The notes beneath the pieces were generated by a model, which made no database searches, was not told where the DNA came from, and was given only the letters and a program-made list of their open reading frames with translations. From Planctomycetales bacterium (GTDB lineage Bacteria > Planctomycetota > Planctomycetia > Planctomycetales > Planctomycetaceae): 64,000 nt of DNA. The DNA lies in assembly GCA_026400835.1 (NCBI GenBank), contig JAPLOA010000034.1, positions 1-64,000 on the forward strand, given 5' to 3'. Positions 1 through 8,061 of this stretch are shown here, one piece after another. The first letter of the stretch is position 1. Every line of letters begins with the position of its first letter. A program made the translations under genes and the position numbers.

Positions 1-233
1 AGTCTTTCCTCGGTGAATTGCCGGAACGAGGTTTCAACCCGGTAGCCAAGCTGAAGAGCCGCTGACAATCGCTGGTATTCGGATTCTGTAATGCCGGTGA
101 CTTGCAGATCCTCGTACGAAAGCTCGGCCAGCGTCTCAATTCGTTCACCAACCTGATCAGCAATGCGTCTGGCAATCCCCTTACGACTGACGACGGCCCT
201 GATAACGTCAACGATCGTGGTTGAAGTGTTCAT
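1..233 (-). CDS. RadC-like protein, N-terminal fragment (runs off window)
   Basis: Seventy-seven codons are visible, read leftward and open at the window edge. The start is the ATG at 233; a GAGG lies about seven bases upstream. The peptide begins MNTSTTIVDVIRAVVSRKG and contains GIARRIADQVGERI followed by ELSYEDLQVTGI. This looks like the helix-hairpin-helix N-terminus of RadC/JAB-domain proteins, in which a metal-binding JAB domain follows; that domain would lie outside the window. RadC-like genes are often found on mobile or defence islands, which fits the restriction genes next door, but the family call rests on a short, weakly conserved segment. About 170 bases without a gene separate it from the next coding region. 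Confidence 0.45.
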   Translation of the reverse strand, partial: MNTSTTIVDVIRAVVSRKGIARRIADQVGERIETLAELSYEDLQVTGITESEYQRLSAALQLGYRVETSFRQFTEER

Positions 234-402
234 TGTTCATCCTCGTGAGCAATTCCAGGAAGTCGGCTTCCATCAGGACAGTTCCTGAGTGGTGCTGACC
301 GAACCTTGAGATTCACCTTGAGGACTAAAGAGATTCGCGGAATTGTTTCCGGTGGATACAAACACCGGGGTTGGCCGGTCTATCCGCTTCTATATCCTCA
401 CG

Positions 403-1461
403 TTACTTCAGCGCTCGCTGAACATCGCGAAGAATCTTGCGCTTCGTGGTTTCGCTAAGCGCCGGCCAGGCTTCAATCAGCCCCTGCAGATCAGAATCGA
501 AACCGATTGCCCCTGCCTGTGCCCCTGGTACTTCAGAAACTGCCGTTTGCCCCGTGTTTTCTGAATTGTTTCGAGTCCTGGCCGGGTTATTCTCTACCAC
601 TTGAAGACGCTGTGATTTCTCGTTTTCAGGGGCTTCTTCGATGTCATCCGACGTAGAAAGCGACGCAGTGCCGTCGTTTGCGGATGCCTGCTGCGTCGGA
701 TTTTGCGTCGCTTTTTCAAAGTGCGAATCCGTCACGTGGAGATAGTGCTTCTGTGCGACCTTTGGGCTGTTGCCCATCCATTTGCAGACTACGTGCGTCG
801 GAAATGTTTCCTCAAGCTCGGTCTGCCTGCTGGCTCGCATGTTCTGGAACAACTTCGGCCATGGTTTCAGGCCAGCCCTTTCGATGATCTTCATTAGGGT
901 CGTCCGAAGATTTTGGCTGTCGCTTCGATATCGAGTGATCACGAACTCGGAGTTTTCCTCCGCCGTTTCCCAAGCTTCATTGAGCAGGGTCTGAAGCTCA
1001 GGGAAGAATGGGACGACTCTTGTCTCCTTCCCCTCGTATCCTTCAGTCTTTGGAGAATGGACCACAATCCGGTCTGTATCCCACAGAATATCGGTCCACC
1101 GCAGTCGCACCATTTCGGATGGGGTTCGCAAGTGCCCAATATCGTGTAACAACGCAGCAATTCGGACGACCTTCCGCCAGTATTTCTTTTCTGCAAGCTG
1201 CTCGGCAATTCGATTGTTAACATCATCCGTCACGCGTGAATCGAAAATGCTGTCGAAGATTTTCCCAGCGAATTCCATCACTCCCATGGAATGTTCAAAG
1301 CGATTGTGTACCGCCCCGGGATAAACCTGGTAGGACATCGCCAATTGATGAATGCAGCGAAGTCGCTGGAACGGACGACTGTCAATCAATCGCTTCTCCA
1401 GGATGTCAAAATGGACGAATCCATGGATTGCATCCCGCACTTCGTGTTTCAGCTTCGCCAT
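403..1461 (-). CDS. Chimeric HD-phosphohydrolase / tyrosine-recombinase protein
   Basis: Uninterrupted 352-codon frame made from two unrelated parts. Residues 1-110 match the start of COG1078-type HD phosphohydrolases (RDAIHGFVHFDILEKRLID, QRLRCIHQL, RFEHSMGV, ALLHDIGH), including the first metal-binding His and the HD pair. The sequence then switches at residue 110-112 to the catalytic half of a tyrosine recombinase: LRTPSEMVRLRW with the box-I Arg, Lys138 in SPKTEGYEGK, RASRQTEL, and GNSPKVAQKHY with the nucleophile Tyr240. The last 100 residues are the low-complexity tail usual for planctomycete integrases. The HD domain lacks its final Asp half and the integrase lacks its DNA-binding N-terminus, so neither activity is expected intact. 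The frame starts 54 bases after hsdR, with a GGAG upstream of the ATG, so the HD gene was probably the last member of that operon. It looks like a deletion or recombination product. Confidence 0.8.
   Translation of the reverse strand: MAKLKHEVRDAIHGFVHFDILEKRLIDSRPFQRLRCIHQLAMSYQVYPGAVHNRFEHSMGVMEFAGKIFDSIFDSRVTDDVNNRIAEQLAEKKYWRKVVRIAALLHDIGHLRTPSEMVRLRWTDILWDTDRIVVHSPKTEGYEGKETRVVPFFPELQTLLNEAWETAEENSEFVITRYRSDSQNLRTTLMKIIERAGLKPWPKLFQNMRASRQTELEETFPTHVVCKWMGNSPKVAQKHYLHVTDSHFEKATQNPTQQASANDGTASLSTSDDIEEAPENEKSQRLQVVENNPARTRNNSENTGQTAVSEVPGAQAGAIGFDSDLQGLIEAWPALSETTKRKILRDVQRALK
571..593. repeat. 23-bp direct repeat, left copy
   Basis: The 23-base string starting TCGAGTCCTGG and ending GGGTTATTCT is identical at 11052-11074. 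A weaker match extends about 20 bases further left (CCCCGTGTTTT in both). In both places it encodes the NNPARTR segment of an integrase C-terminal tail. The two copies are in direct orientation and bracket the restriction operon. Confidence 0.85.
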
Positions 1462-1514
1462 GGATTCACTCCAAATTCAACACTTCAATCCAAACATGAG
1501 CTGCAAAACGCCGT

Positions 1515-4442
1515 TCAATAGTACTGCACAATGTACCCATAAGCCTTGTCGAACAATTCCTGATCCGTGTGCAGCTTGTAACGTAGCAGCGTTCGCCGGA
1601 GTTCTTTCTGAACCAGCCGCTCACCGGCAGTCGTGTGCTGCCAGTCGGGGAAGCGGACTTTCTTCACGATCTCATCGATATCGTTCACGATACGTTCCAC
1701 GATGATGTGAGTCGCCGTGGACTTGGCATCCTGGAACAACTCCGTCAGAGCTTCCTTTGCTCGGTCGCGTTCCTCTTCCGGATCGGATTCGTTCTCAGCC
1801 GCCACGACCTCTTTGGCAAGCTCCAGAATCTCTTTCAGGAACTGCAGGCTATTCAGGAAGCCCTGTTCGTGCCGTTCTTTGACCTTCTCAAGTCGTTCAC
1901 CAAGAGCCTTGAACTTCGGATTCCCTTTGTGCTTCCGCAAGCGAGCGATCAGCTTGATCTCGATCTCTCTGCCGCGTTTCTCCGGATCTTTGTCGCCCAG
2001 GATTTCCTCAAGCACCTGGGCATCCAGAACCAGCGTCTCGACGTCGTCCCGCACGGAATCCAGATGCACGTTCTGATTGATCAATTCGACCGTTTTTGCC
2101 CCCAGAGCATGCCACAGCAGCTTGCCGTTGCCACTCGGAGGCTTCACGGACTCGTAAACCTGCGTCAGCCACTTGTAGTCCTTTTCGTAAGCACTCAGGA
2201 TCGAATCTGGTGACAAGGCCTCCCAGATCGTCCCCAGCACGTTGTATTCCCCAGCGAACTTATCACGGACTTCGTTGTTCGGCAGGCACTGCTGAGCCGC
2301 CATCAGGCCCTCGTAGCCTCCCACGCTGCGATCGACGCCGGAAAAGAAGGCCAGACACTTCTGAACCTGCACCGGAAGAGCCTGTCGCAGCTCTTCAATG
2401 TTGCTGACAACCTGCTGCACGGCCTTTTCGTCAAAGTCCAAGGCCTGAGCGACATCGTCGAAGATGCCGATGTAGTCGACGATCAGGCCATGAGTCTTCT
2501 CCTGACCGAACGTGCGATTTGTCCTGCAGATGGCCTGCAGGAGATTGTGATCCTTCATCGGCTTGTCGAGATACATGACCTGCAGGATCGGTGCGTCAAA
2601 GCCCGTCAGCAGTTTGCTGGTGACAATGACGAACTTCAGCGGATCAGCCGGATTGCGGAATCGGTCCAGCAGCTTCTCTTCGGCATCTTTATCGCGGATG
2701 TGGTCTTTCCATTCCGGCGGATCGTTCTGAGCACTGCTCATCACGATGGCACTGGCATCCAGGCCGATCAGTTCATCCATCACTGCCTTGTAGAGCACAC
2801 AGCATTCGCGATCGAAGACCACGACCTGAGCCTTAAAGCCATTCGGCTCAATCTTCTGCTGGAAGTGCGTGACGATGTGATTGACTACCGCACGGACTCG
2901 TTCCGGGTTCTTCACCAGCACGGCCATCTTGGCGGCTCGCTTGGCCAGGTCATCGCGATCCTGTTCGTTCAGCCGTCCGGTGATCTGACGATAGGCTTCG
3001 TCCATCGCGGCCTTGTCGATCTTCAGCTTCACTTCAGGAGCTTCAAAGTGAAGCGGCAGCGTGGCTTTGTCGCGAATCGATTCCTGGAACGAGTAGCGGC
3101 TCATATAGCCTTTCTCGTCTTCCTCCGCACCGAAGGCCCAGAATGTGTTCTTGTCGGCTCGGTTGATCGGCGTGCCCGTCAGACCGAACAGAAACGCATT
3201 CGGCAACGCTTCCCGCATCTTGCGTCCGAGATCGCCTTCCTGAGTTCTGTGAGCTTCATCGACCAGCACAATGACGTTCGAACGTTCATTCAGCTTGCCG
3301 CCCGCTTCGCCGAACTTGTGAATCGTGGTGATCAGGACTTTGCGAACATCCTGAGCCAGCAACGTCTGCAGTTCCGTGCGAGTCGCCACGCCGACCATGT
3401 TGGGTACATCGGCAGCGTTGAACGTGGCCGTGATCTGCGTATCAAGATCAATACGATCCACAACTATGATCACTGTTGGATTGCCGAGCTTCGGATGCAG
3501 TCGCAGCTTCTGAGCCGCGAAGACCATCAGCAGCGATTTGCCGCTTCCCTGGAAATGCCAGATCAGGCCTTTCTTCGGATAACCTTTGATAACTCGATCG
3601 ATCAGCTGATTCGTCGTGAAGTACTGCTGATAGCGGCAGATGATCTTGATGCGGCGATGCTTCTTGTCGGTCGCAAAGACCGTGAAGTTCTGCAGGATGT
3701 CCAGCACAACTCCGGGCCGCAGGATGCTTTCAATCGTTCGACGCACATCGGCGATGGAACCTTCAGGATCATTCTCGCGAGTTCTCCATGGTCCCCAGAT
3801 GTCGATTGGCATGCGAATGGAGCCGTAGCGAAACAACTTGCCCTCAGTCGCGAACGAAAACACGTTCGGCACAAACATCGCCGGAACCTGTTTCTCGTAG
3901 ATCTCATGCACCTGATACGCCGCATCGAACCACGTCACTGCACTGCGAGTCGGCGTCTTGGCCTCACCGATAATCAGTGGCAGCCCGTTGACCAGGAACA
4001 CGACGTCAAACCGCTTCTCGACCGAACCGGCTCGAAAAGTCCACTGGTTCGTGACCACGTAGCGATTCTGCGACAGGTTTGAAGAATCGATCAGTCGCAC
4101 GGTCACATGTTCGCCGTTGGGACCAAACGGCATGGTCTTCTCACCCCGCAGCCAGGCCATGAAGTTTTCATTGGCCCGAACCAGCCCATCGCCCTGAACT
4201 GACAGCAGGATTGCTCGCAGAGCGTAGATAACTTCGTCCGCTCGATCAGGCTGAGCTGCAATTTCGGGATTGAGACGAATCAAAGCGTCTCGTAGCCACG
4301 CTTCGACCATCACATCGCCCGGCTGCCGAGGCACCTCGATGACCGCATGATAATCCCACTTCACCGGCGTCGAAGCCGCCTCGGCCAAATCTCCACCGAG
4401 TGATCCACCCCAACCCGGTTCCGCGTCTTCGTGCAGCACCAA
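1515..4442 (-). CDS. hsdR: Type I restriction enzyme, R subunit (HsdR)
   Basis: A 975-residue protein with the full HsdR layout. The PD-(D/E)xK nuclease core is Asp146 (RFDVVF) with Glu160-Ala-Lys162. The superfamily 2 translocase has Walker A GSGKS at 299-303, DEAH at 395-398, a TGTPINR motif III and QAICRTNRTFG for motif VI. The charged C-terminal helical domain ends in YIVQYY. HsdR cuts DNA after ATP-driven translocation as part of an R2M2S1 complex. The frame can begin at TTG 4442 or GTG 4439, overlapping the end of the upstream nucleotidyltransferase by about 80 bases. The segment before the conserved LRDALIRLNP is shorter than I expect for the family, so the 5' end may have been trimmed. 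No S subunit is encoded nearby. Confidence 0.95.
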   Translation of the reverse strand: MVLHEDAEPGWGGSLGGDLAEAASTPVKWDYHAVIEVPRQPGDVMVEAWLRDALIRLNPEIAAQPDRADEVIYALRAILLSVQGDGLVRANENFMAWLRGEKTMPFGPNGEHVTVRLIDSSNLSQNRYVVTNQWTFRAGSVEKRFDVVFLVNGLPLIIGEAKTPTRSAVTWFDAAYQVHEIYEKQVPAMFVPNVFSFATEGKLFRYGSIRMPIDIWGPWRTRENDPEGSIADVRRTIESILRPGVVLDILQNFTVFATDKKHRRIKIICRYQQYFTTNQLIDRVIKGYPKKGLIWHFQGSGKSLLMVFAAQKLRLHPKLGNPTVIIVVDRIDLDTQITATFNAADVPNMVGVATRTELQTLLAQDVRKVLITTIHKFGEAGGKLNERSNVIVLVDEAHRTQEGDLGRKMREALPNAFLFGLTGTPINRADKNTFWAFGAEEDEKGYMSRYSFQESIRDKATLPLHFEAPEVKLKIDKAAMDEAYRQITGRLNEQDRDDLAKRAAKMAVLVKNPERVRAVVNHIVTHFQQKIEPNGFKAQVVVFDRECCVLYKAVMDELIGLDASAIVMSSAQNDPPEWKDHIRDKDAEEKLLDRFRNPADPLKFVIVTSKLLTGFDAPILQVMYLDKPMKDHNLLQAICRTNRTFGQEKTHGLIVDYIGIFDDVAQALDFDEKAVQQVVSNIEELRQALPVQVQKCLAFFSGVDRSVGGYEGLMAAQQCLPNNEVRDKFAGEYNVLGTIWEALSPDSILSAYEKDYKWLTQVYESVKPPSGNGKLLWHALGAKTVELINQNVHLDSVRDDVETLVLDAQVLEEILGDKDPEKRGREIEIKLIARLRKHKGNPKFKALGERLEKVKERHEQGFLNSLQFLKEILELAKEVVAAENESDPEEERDRAKEALTELFQDAKSTATHIIVERIVNDIDEIVKKVRFPDWQHTTAGERLVQKELRRTLLRYKLHTDQELFDKAYGYIVQYY

Positions 4443-5287
4443 AGGCTTGCTAGCGCCCTTGAAGCCAGTAAGCCGTTTGCACAGGTGTGCAGGGCTTGTT
4501 CCAAGTCTTCGTCACTGCTCAACAATGCTCGCAGGCCAGATCCGGCGTTCGCCGCAATCGCTTTCCATTCCAGCGGAAAGCACGCTGCAAGAGCCGCCTG
4601 CCAAGCATCGGCCCATGGGCTGTAATCATTCAAGTCCGCCAGAATCGTAATCGCAAGAACTCGTCCGAGGTCTTTGTTGCTGCGTTTGATCGCACGCTCT
4701 GCAAACAGGGAACTCATCAAGTCCGGTTTGATGATCGGATGCTCCAGGAGGTTTGCGAGAACCATGTTCACGGGCTGAGCATAACGAATTCCAAGATCAG
4801 CCACTGGAAGCGGTTGATGAGCGATGACGGAAAGAAAGCGGAATGTGGGTAATCCAAAATGTCCCTGAGGCAATTCCAGTCGGGTCCATTCTTTCCCCTT
4901 CACCTCGCTGGATTTGGGTACCGTGAGAAGTTCGAGAAACCACGCCTCGGCGGCAGTCTGTTCGACTCCCGGAGGATACAGCCTAACGACTGGAAGTTTG
5001 TCGACCGGAGTTTCCGCCGTTCCTGGTGAGGTCGCAGCCTCTCCGGCTTGCTGGGACCAGCCTGCTTCTAAGAGTTGAGCCGCAAGGTTTTGGCCGGTGC
5101 CTACAGCCGCGTGAAACGGTTCCAGCACACAGTCAATGTCCTTCGTGCGAACGGCTTTGCTGGAGTCCTTGCCAAAGAAGTGGAATCCGGCGGCAAGGCT
5201 GCCAATGATGACAATATTGGGATGACAGTCCTGTGGAACGGCCTCGGCCACGGCTTTCAGGACCTGGAATGGTGAGAGTTTGCTCAT
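4361..5287 (-). CDS. AbiEii-like nucleotidyltransferase, putative toxin
   Basis: A 308-residue protein with a minimal nucleotidyltransferase signature: Gly29-Ser30 (IVIIGSLAAGFHF) followed by Asp50-x-Asp52 (RTKDIDCVL). This is the pattern of the AbiEii/DUF1814-type proteins that act as toxins in type IV toxin-antitoxin pairs. Its ATG overlaps the stop of the winged-helix gene upstream by four bases, the tight coupling usual for such pairs. The last roughly 27 residues are read from DNA that also encodes the start of hsdR in another frame and are rich in Arg and Trp; they do not look like a native C-terminus, so the gene may have been fused to hsdR by a recombination event. Substrate and toxicity are unknown. 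Confidence 0.7.
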   Translation of the reverse strand: MSKLSPFQVLKAVAEAVPQDCHPNIVIIGSLAAGFHFFGKDSSKAVRTKDIDCVLEPFHAAVGTGQNLAAQLLEAGWSQQAGEAATSPGTAETPVDKLPVVRLYPPGVEQTAAEAWFLELLTVPKSSEVKGKEWTRLELPQGHFGLPTFRFLSVIAHQPLPVADLGIRYAQPVNMVLANLLEHPIIKPDLMSSLFAERAIKRSNKDLGRVLAITILADLNDYSPWADAWQAALAACFPLEWKAIAANAGSGLRALLSSDEDLEQALHTCANGLLASRALASLWCCTKTRNRVGVDHSVEIWPRRLRRR

Positions 5288-6342
5288 ACTTTTGTCCGCT
5301 GTTTCAAGAATGCCAAGAACTCCATGGCCTGCGATTCCATGCGTGATTCGTGAAGATCAAGCAGGCATTCGACTTCATCCGCCCACGACAACCCTACGTC
5401 GCTAGAGGTGAAGAACATTTCCTTGCGGAAGAGCACATGGACGGCTACCTGTGGAAGCTCCCGGCGAGGGACCGGCTTGAGGCCCGGATCCAGCTTTCGA
5501 ATGATCGCGGGGACGTTCTTTTGCATTCGAGCATCCACAATGAGATCCAAGCGAGGATTCCCGATCAGATCAAATGCCGGACAGTAATGTCGTGTCCCGA
5601 AGGTTCCCCCGACAGCAACGCCGGGCGGACGCAGATCACGCAGCTTGTCCATAAGCAACTCAGTGGGCCGTGAGTGACCATTGGCGACAGCAAAGCCCTG
5701 AGTTGAACGTACATCTCCACTTCGAGCCAACAGCTTGAACCATTCTTCCTGAGGGAACGACCGCAGCGAAACGCTGCGATCTGAAAAACGAAAAAGCCAT
5801 GGTTGCAGTTGGACCAGTGCCTCGGCAATTGAAGGATAACTGAATCCCGTTTGCTCGCCGAGTTCTTTGAGCTTCGTTGGGCAGGCCTTACGAAACCAAT
5901 GAATCAGGAGAACACGCAGTACGTCGGTAATCGCATCAGATGTTCGTCCTGAGGGCCGAGTTGAGCGATTGGATGCATGCTCAACCACGTACTGAAAATG
6001 CTTCTTTGCTGCAGCGGGGACGTCGCCCAACGTTGATTGCAACTCGTGCTCTTTGCTAACTATGACCGATAGACGTTCAAGGATTTCGGGTTTCAGAATG
6101 GATTTCAGCCCATCCCATTCCGTTTGAAGCTTGGCTTGGCTGATCGCGGGATCCTGAAGAATCAGCACGACGTGGCGAACATCTTTCCCAACTGCACATC
6201 GAGCAATCTCAAGACAGGCAGCTCGCAATCGCCGGACGTCCCTTGGTTCTCGAAGGACAAGAAAGAAGATATCTCCGAGCATCGCGTCAAAGCGGATGCC
6301 GGGGACATTCGTAAGGGCAATTTCGAAGAGAAAATCACTCAT
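5284..6342 (-). CDS. AbiEi-like winged-helix protein, putative antitoxin/regulator
   Basis: A 352-residue protein from ATG 6342 (MSDFLFEIALTNVPG). A TTG five codons upstream is possible, but the ATG is preferred because the upstream DNA carries operator-like palindromes. Residues 1-120 form an alpha/beta N-terminal domain I cannot name. A winged helix follows at about 137-180 (DVLRVLLIHWFRK, LGEQTGFSYPSIAEALVQL). The C-terminal region (GTFGTRHYCPAFDLIGNPRL, then ADEVECLLDLHESRMESQAM) has the order seen in AbiEi family antitoxins, which bind DNA and repress their own operon. It is coupled to the nucleotidyltransferase by a four-base overlap. Its position between hsdM and hsdR is where hsdS would be expected; nothing in it resembles a target-recognition domain. 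Confidence 0.65.
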   Translation of the reverse strand: MSDFLFEIALTNVPGIRFDAMLGDIFFLVLREPRDVRRLRAACLEIARCAVGKDVRHVVLILQDPAISQAKLQTEWDGLKSILKPEILERLSVIVSKEHELQSTLGDVPAAAKKHFQYVVEHASNRSTRPSGRTSDAITDVLRVLLIHWFRKACPTKLKELGEQTGFSYPSIAEALVQLQPWLFRFSDRSVSLRSFPQEEWFKLLARSGDVRSTQGFAVANGHSRPTELLMDKLRDLRPPGVAVGGTFGTRHYCPAFDLIGNPRLDLIVDARMQKNVPAIIRKLDPGLKPVPRRELPQVAVHVLFRKEMFFTSSDVGLSWADEVECLLDLHESRMESQAMEFLAFLKQRTKV

Positions 6343-6348
6343 GAAACA

Positions 6349-6398
6349 AAGATGCAACTTTAATTTTAAAGTTGCAACTTAATTCGAAGTTGCAACTT
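6349..6398 (-). promoter_or_regulatory. Array of three AAGTTGCAACTT palindromes (operator-like)
   Basis: Just upstream of the winged-helix gene, the perfect 12-base palindrome AAGTTGCAACTT occurs at 6369-6380 and 6387-6398. A one-mismatch copy lies at 6349-6360. The start-to-start spacings are 20 and 18 bases, so all sites lie on roughly the same face of the helix. The array begins six bases from the ATG at 6342. This is what an autoregulatory operator of an AbiEi-type repressor would look like. The binding protein is inferred, not shown. Confidence 0.6.
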
Positions 6399-6415
6399 TC
6401 GTTTTCAGGAAATAT

Positions 6416-6514
6416 TCAGGAATACTTGGGCAAATGAGCAATCCTCAATGCGAGATCCAGTTGAAAGCGGGCGGTCTCGGGAGATTCGTGATGCAGCTCA
6501 CTTCGGGTCGACAT
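6416..6514 (-). CDS. Short ORF between hsdM and the AbiE-like pair
   Basis: A 32-codon frame starts at ATG 6514, 51 bases after the hsdM stop, and reads MSTRSELHHESPETARFQL and so on to a TGA at 6416. It is too short for a motif match, but its composition is protein-like. It could be a leader peptide, a small protein, or a leftover from a deleted gene. The DNA between hsdM (ends 6565) and the operator array holds nothing else I recognise. Confidence 0.25.
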   Translation of the reverse strand: MSTRSELHHESPETARFQLDLALRIAHLPKYS

Positions 6515-6564
6515 AGGGGGTAACTTCGGGGGTTCTGACCACAATTGGCTATTGGTGGCTTAGC

Positions 6565-8061
6565 TCATTGGGAAGCTCCATCAAGGAGCTTGCTTAGAGC
6601 CGTGCGGACATCGGCAGAACTCTTCAACCATGCCGTGAGTGCTTCAGGAAGTGCTGTCGCCTGAGCAGCCGCATTGTCATCGCTAGTCTGTGTCGTTTCG
6701 GCGGAAACGTACAACGGAATGCTGAGGTTGCCGTCTTTCTCCAGGATCGCTTTGTTCGTCACGACCTTTGCAAAGCCGTCCACATCCTTGAACTTTTCGT
6801 AAGCCTTCACGATGCGTTCGATGTGGTCGTCTGTCAGGAAGCTTTGAGCCCGTTCGCGAGTCACTTCGCCGACCGCATTGATCAACAGAACCTTGTTCTT
6901 GCGAGCTTTGGGTTTACCCGTTCGGCAAACGACGACGCAGGCTTCCATCGGCGAGTTGTAGAACAGATTCGGTCCCAGGCCGAGCACGCATTCGATGACA
7001 TCGGCTTCGATCATTTTGCGACGCATCTCGGCTTCTTCCTGCCGAAACAGAACACCATGCGGAAACAGAATCGCACAGCGTCCGTTCTTCGGCGTCAGAC
7101 TGCACTGGATGTGCTGCCAGAATGCATAGTCGGCTCGGCCCTGCGGCGGCGTGCCGTAAAGATTCCGGCCCCAGGGATCAGCAGCGAATGCATCGCGATC
7201 CCACTGCTTGATCGAATACGGCGGATTTGCCAGCACCACATCGAATTGCTGCAGTTGATCTCCCGCGACAAGCTTTGGTTCAGCCAGAGTGTCACCGCGT
7301 TCGATTCGAAAATCTTCGATCCCATGCAGAAAGCAGTTCATGCGAGCGATCGAAGATGTCATCAGGTTCCGCTCCTGACCGAACAGCTTCACATTCCTCC
7401 ATTCCTTTTTCTGCTTGCGCAAATGCGTCACACAAGACAGCAGCATTCCACCTGAACCACAGGTCGGATCGTAAACCGATTCACCCGGCTGCACGTCCAG
7501 CATTTCCGTCATCAGATGTACGACAGTTCGGTTTGTGTAGAACTCCGCTGCAGTGTGTCCGGAATCGTCAGCAAACTTCTTGATCAGATACTCGTATCCC
7601 TGCCCCAGTTCATCTTCCGGCAGATTGGCAACGGTCAACTCCAGCGTTGAGAAATGCTCGACCAGGTCTCTCAACATAGCATCTGAAAGTCGGTCCTTGT
7701 TCGTCCACTGAGCGTCACCGAAGATTCCGTACAGCTTGTCCGGATTGGCCGTTTCAATCGAACGCATTGCCGACTGCAGCGCTGCCCCAACGTTCTTTGC
7801 GGCTTCCCGAACATTGTTCCAGTGCGCCGCTTCTGGAATCTGAAACCGGTGATTCTCCGGATAAGCCGCGAACTCTTCATCGCCGCCAGATTCCGTCAGA
7901 GCCGTGGCTGTTTCCTCATCGAAAACATCGCACAGACGCTTGAAGAACAACAGCGGAAAAATGAACTGCTTGTAGTCGCCCGCATCAATCGTCCCACGCA
8001 GCAGGACGGCTGCGCCCCAGAGGTAAGATTCGAGCTGTTGTTGAGTGATGCGTTGTGTCAT
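6565..8061 (-). CDS. hsdM: Type I DNA methyltransferase, M subunit (second copy)
   Basis: A 498-residue N6-adenine methyltransferase subunit. Residues 8-140 form the HsdM N-terminal helical domain (LESYLWGAAVLLRG, FPLLFFKRLCDVFDEE). The SAM-binding motif I is DPTCGSGG at 198-205 and the catalytic motif IV is NPPY at 279-282. The usual EFYTPR before motif I is EFYTNR here. The gene overlaps the upstream hsdM copy by four bases, so the two are probably co-translated. Type I systems normally use two identical M chains with one S chain; here two diverged M chains are encoded and no S. The C-terminus, which normally contacts S, is present. Confidence 0.93.
   Translation of the reverse strand: MTQRITQQQLESYLWGAAVLLRGTIDAGDYKQFIFPLLFFKRLCDVFDEETATALTESGGDEEFAAYPENHRFQIPEAAHWNNVREAAKNVGAALQSAMRSIETANPDKLYGIFGDAQWTNKDRLSDAMLRDLVEHFSTLELTVANLPEDELGQGYEYLIKKFADDSGHTAAEFYTNRTVVHLMTEMLDVQPGESVYDPTCGSGGMLLSCVTHLRKQKKEWRNVKLFGQERNLMTSSIARMNCFLHGIEDFRIERGDTLAEPKLVAGDQLQQFDVVLANPPYSIKQWDRDAFAADPWGRNLYGTPPQGRADYAFWQHIQCSLTPKNGRCAILFPHGVLFRQEEAEMRRKMIEADVIECVLGLGPNLFYNSPMEACVVVCRTGKPKARKNKVLLINAVGEVTRERAQSFLTDDHIERIVKAYEKFKDVDGFAKVVTNKAILEKDGNLSIPLYVSAETTQTSDDNAAAQATALPEALTAWLKSSADVRTALSKLLDGASQ

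Noticed and set aside
2490-4082. A 530-codon open frame opposite hsdR
   Set aside because: Antisense to intact hsdR, no recognisable domain; explained by codon use of the real gene.
6343-6564. Possible remnant of hsdS between hsdM and the AbiE-like genes
   Set aside because: All frames were read; only a 32-codon frame without target-recognition features is present, too short to support an hsdS remnant.
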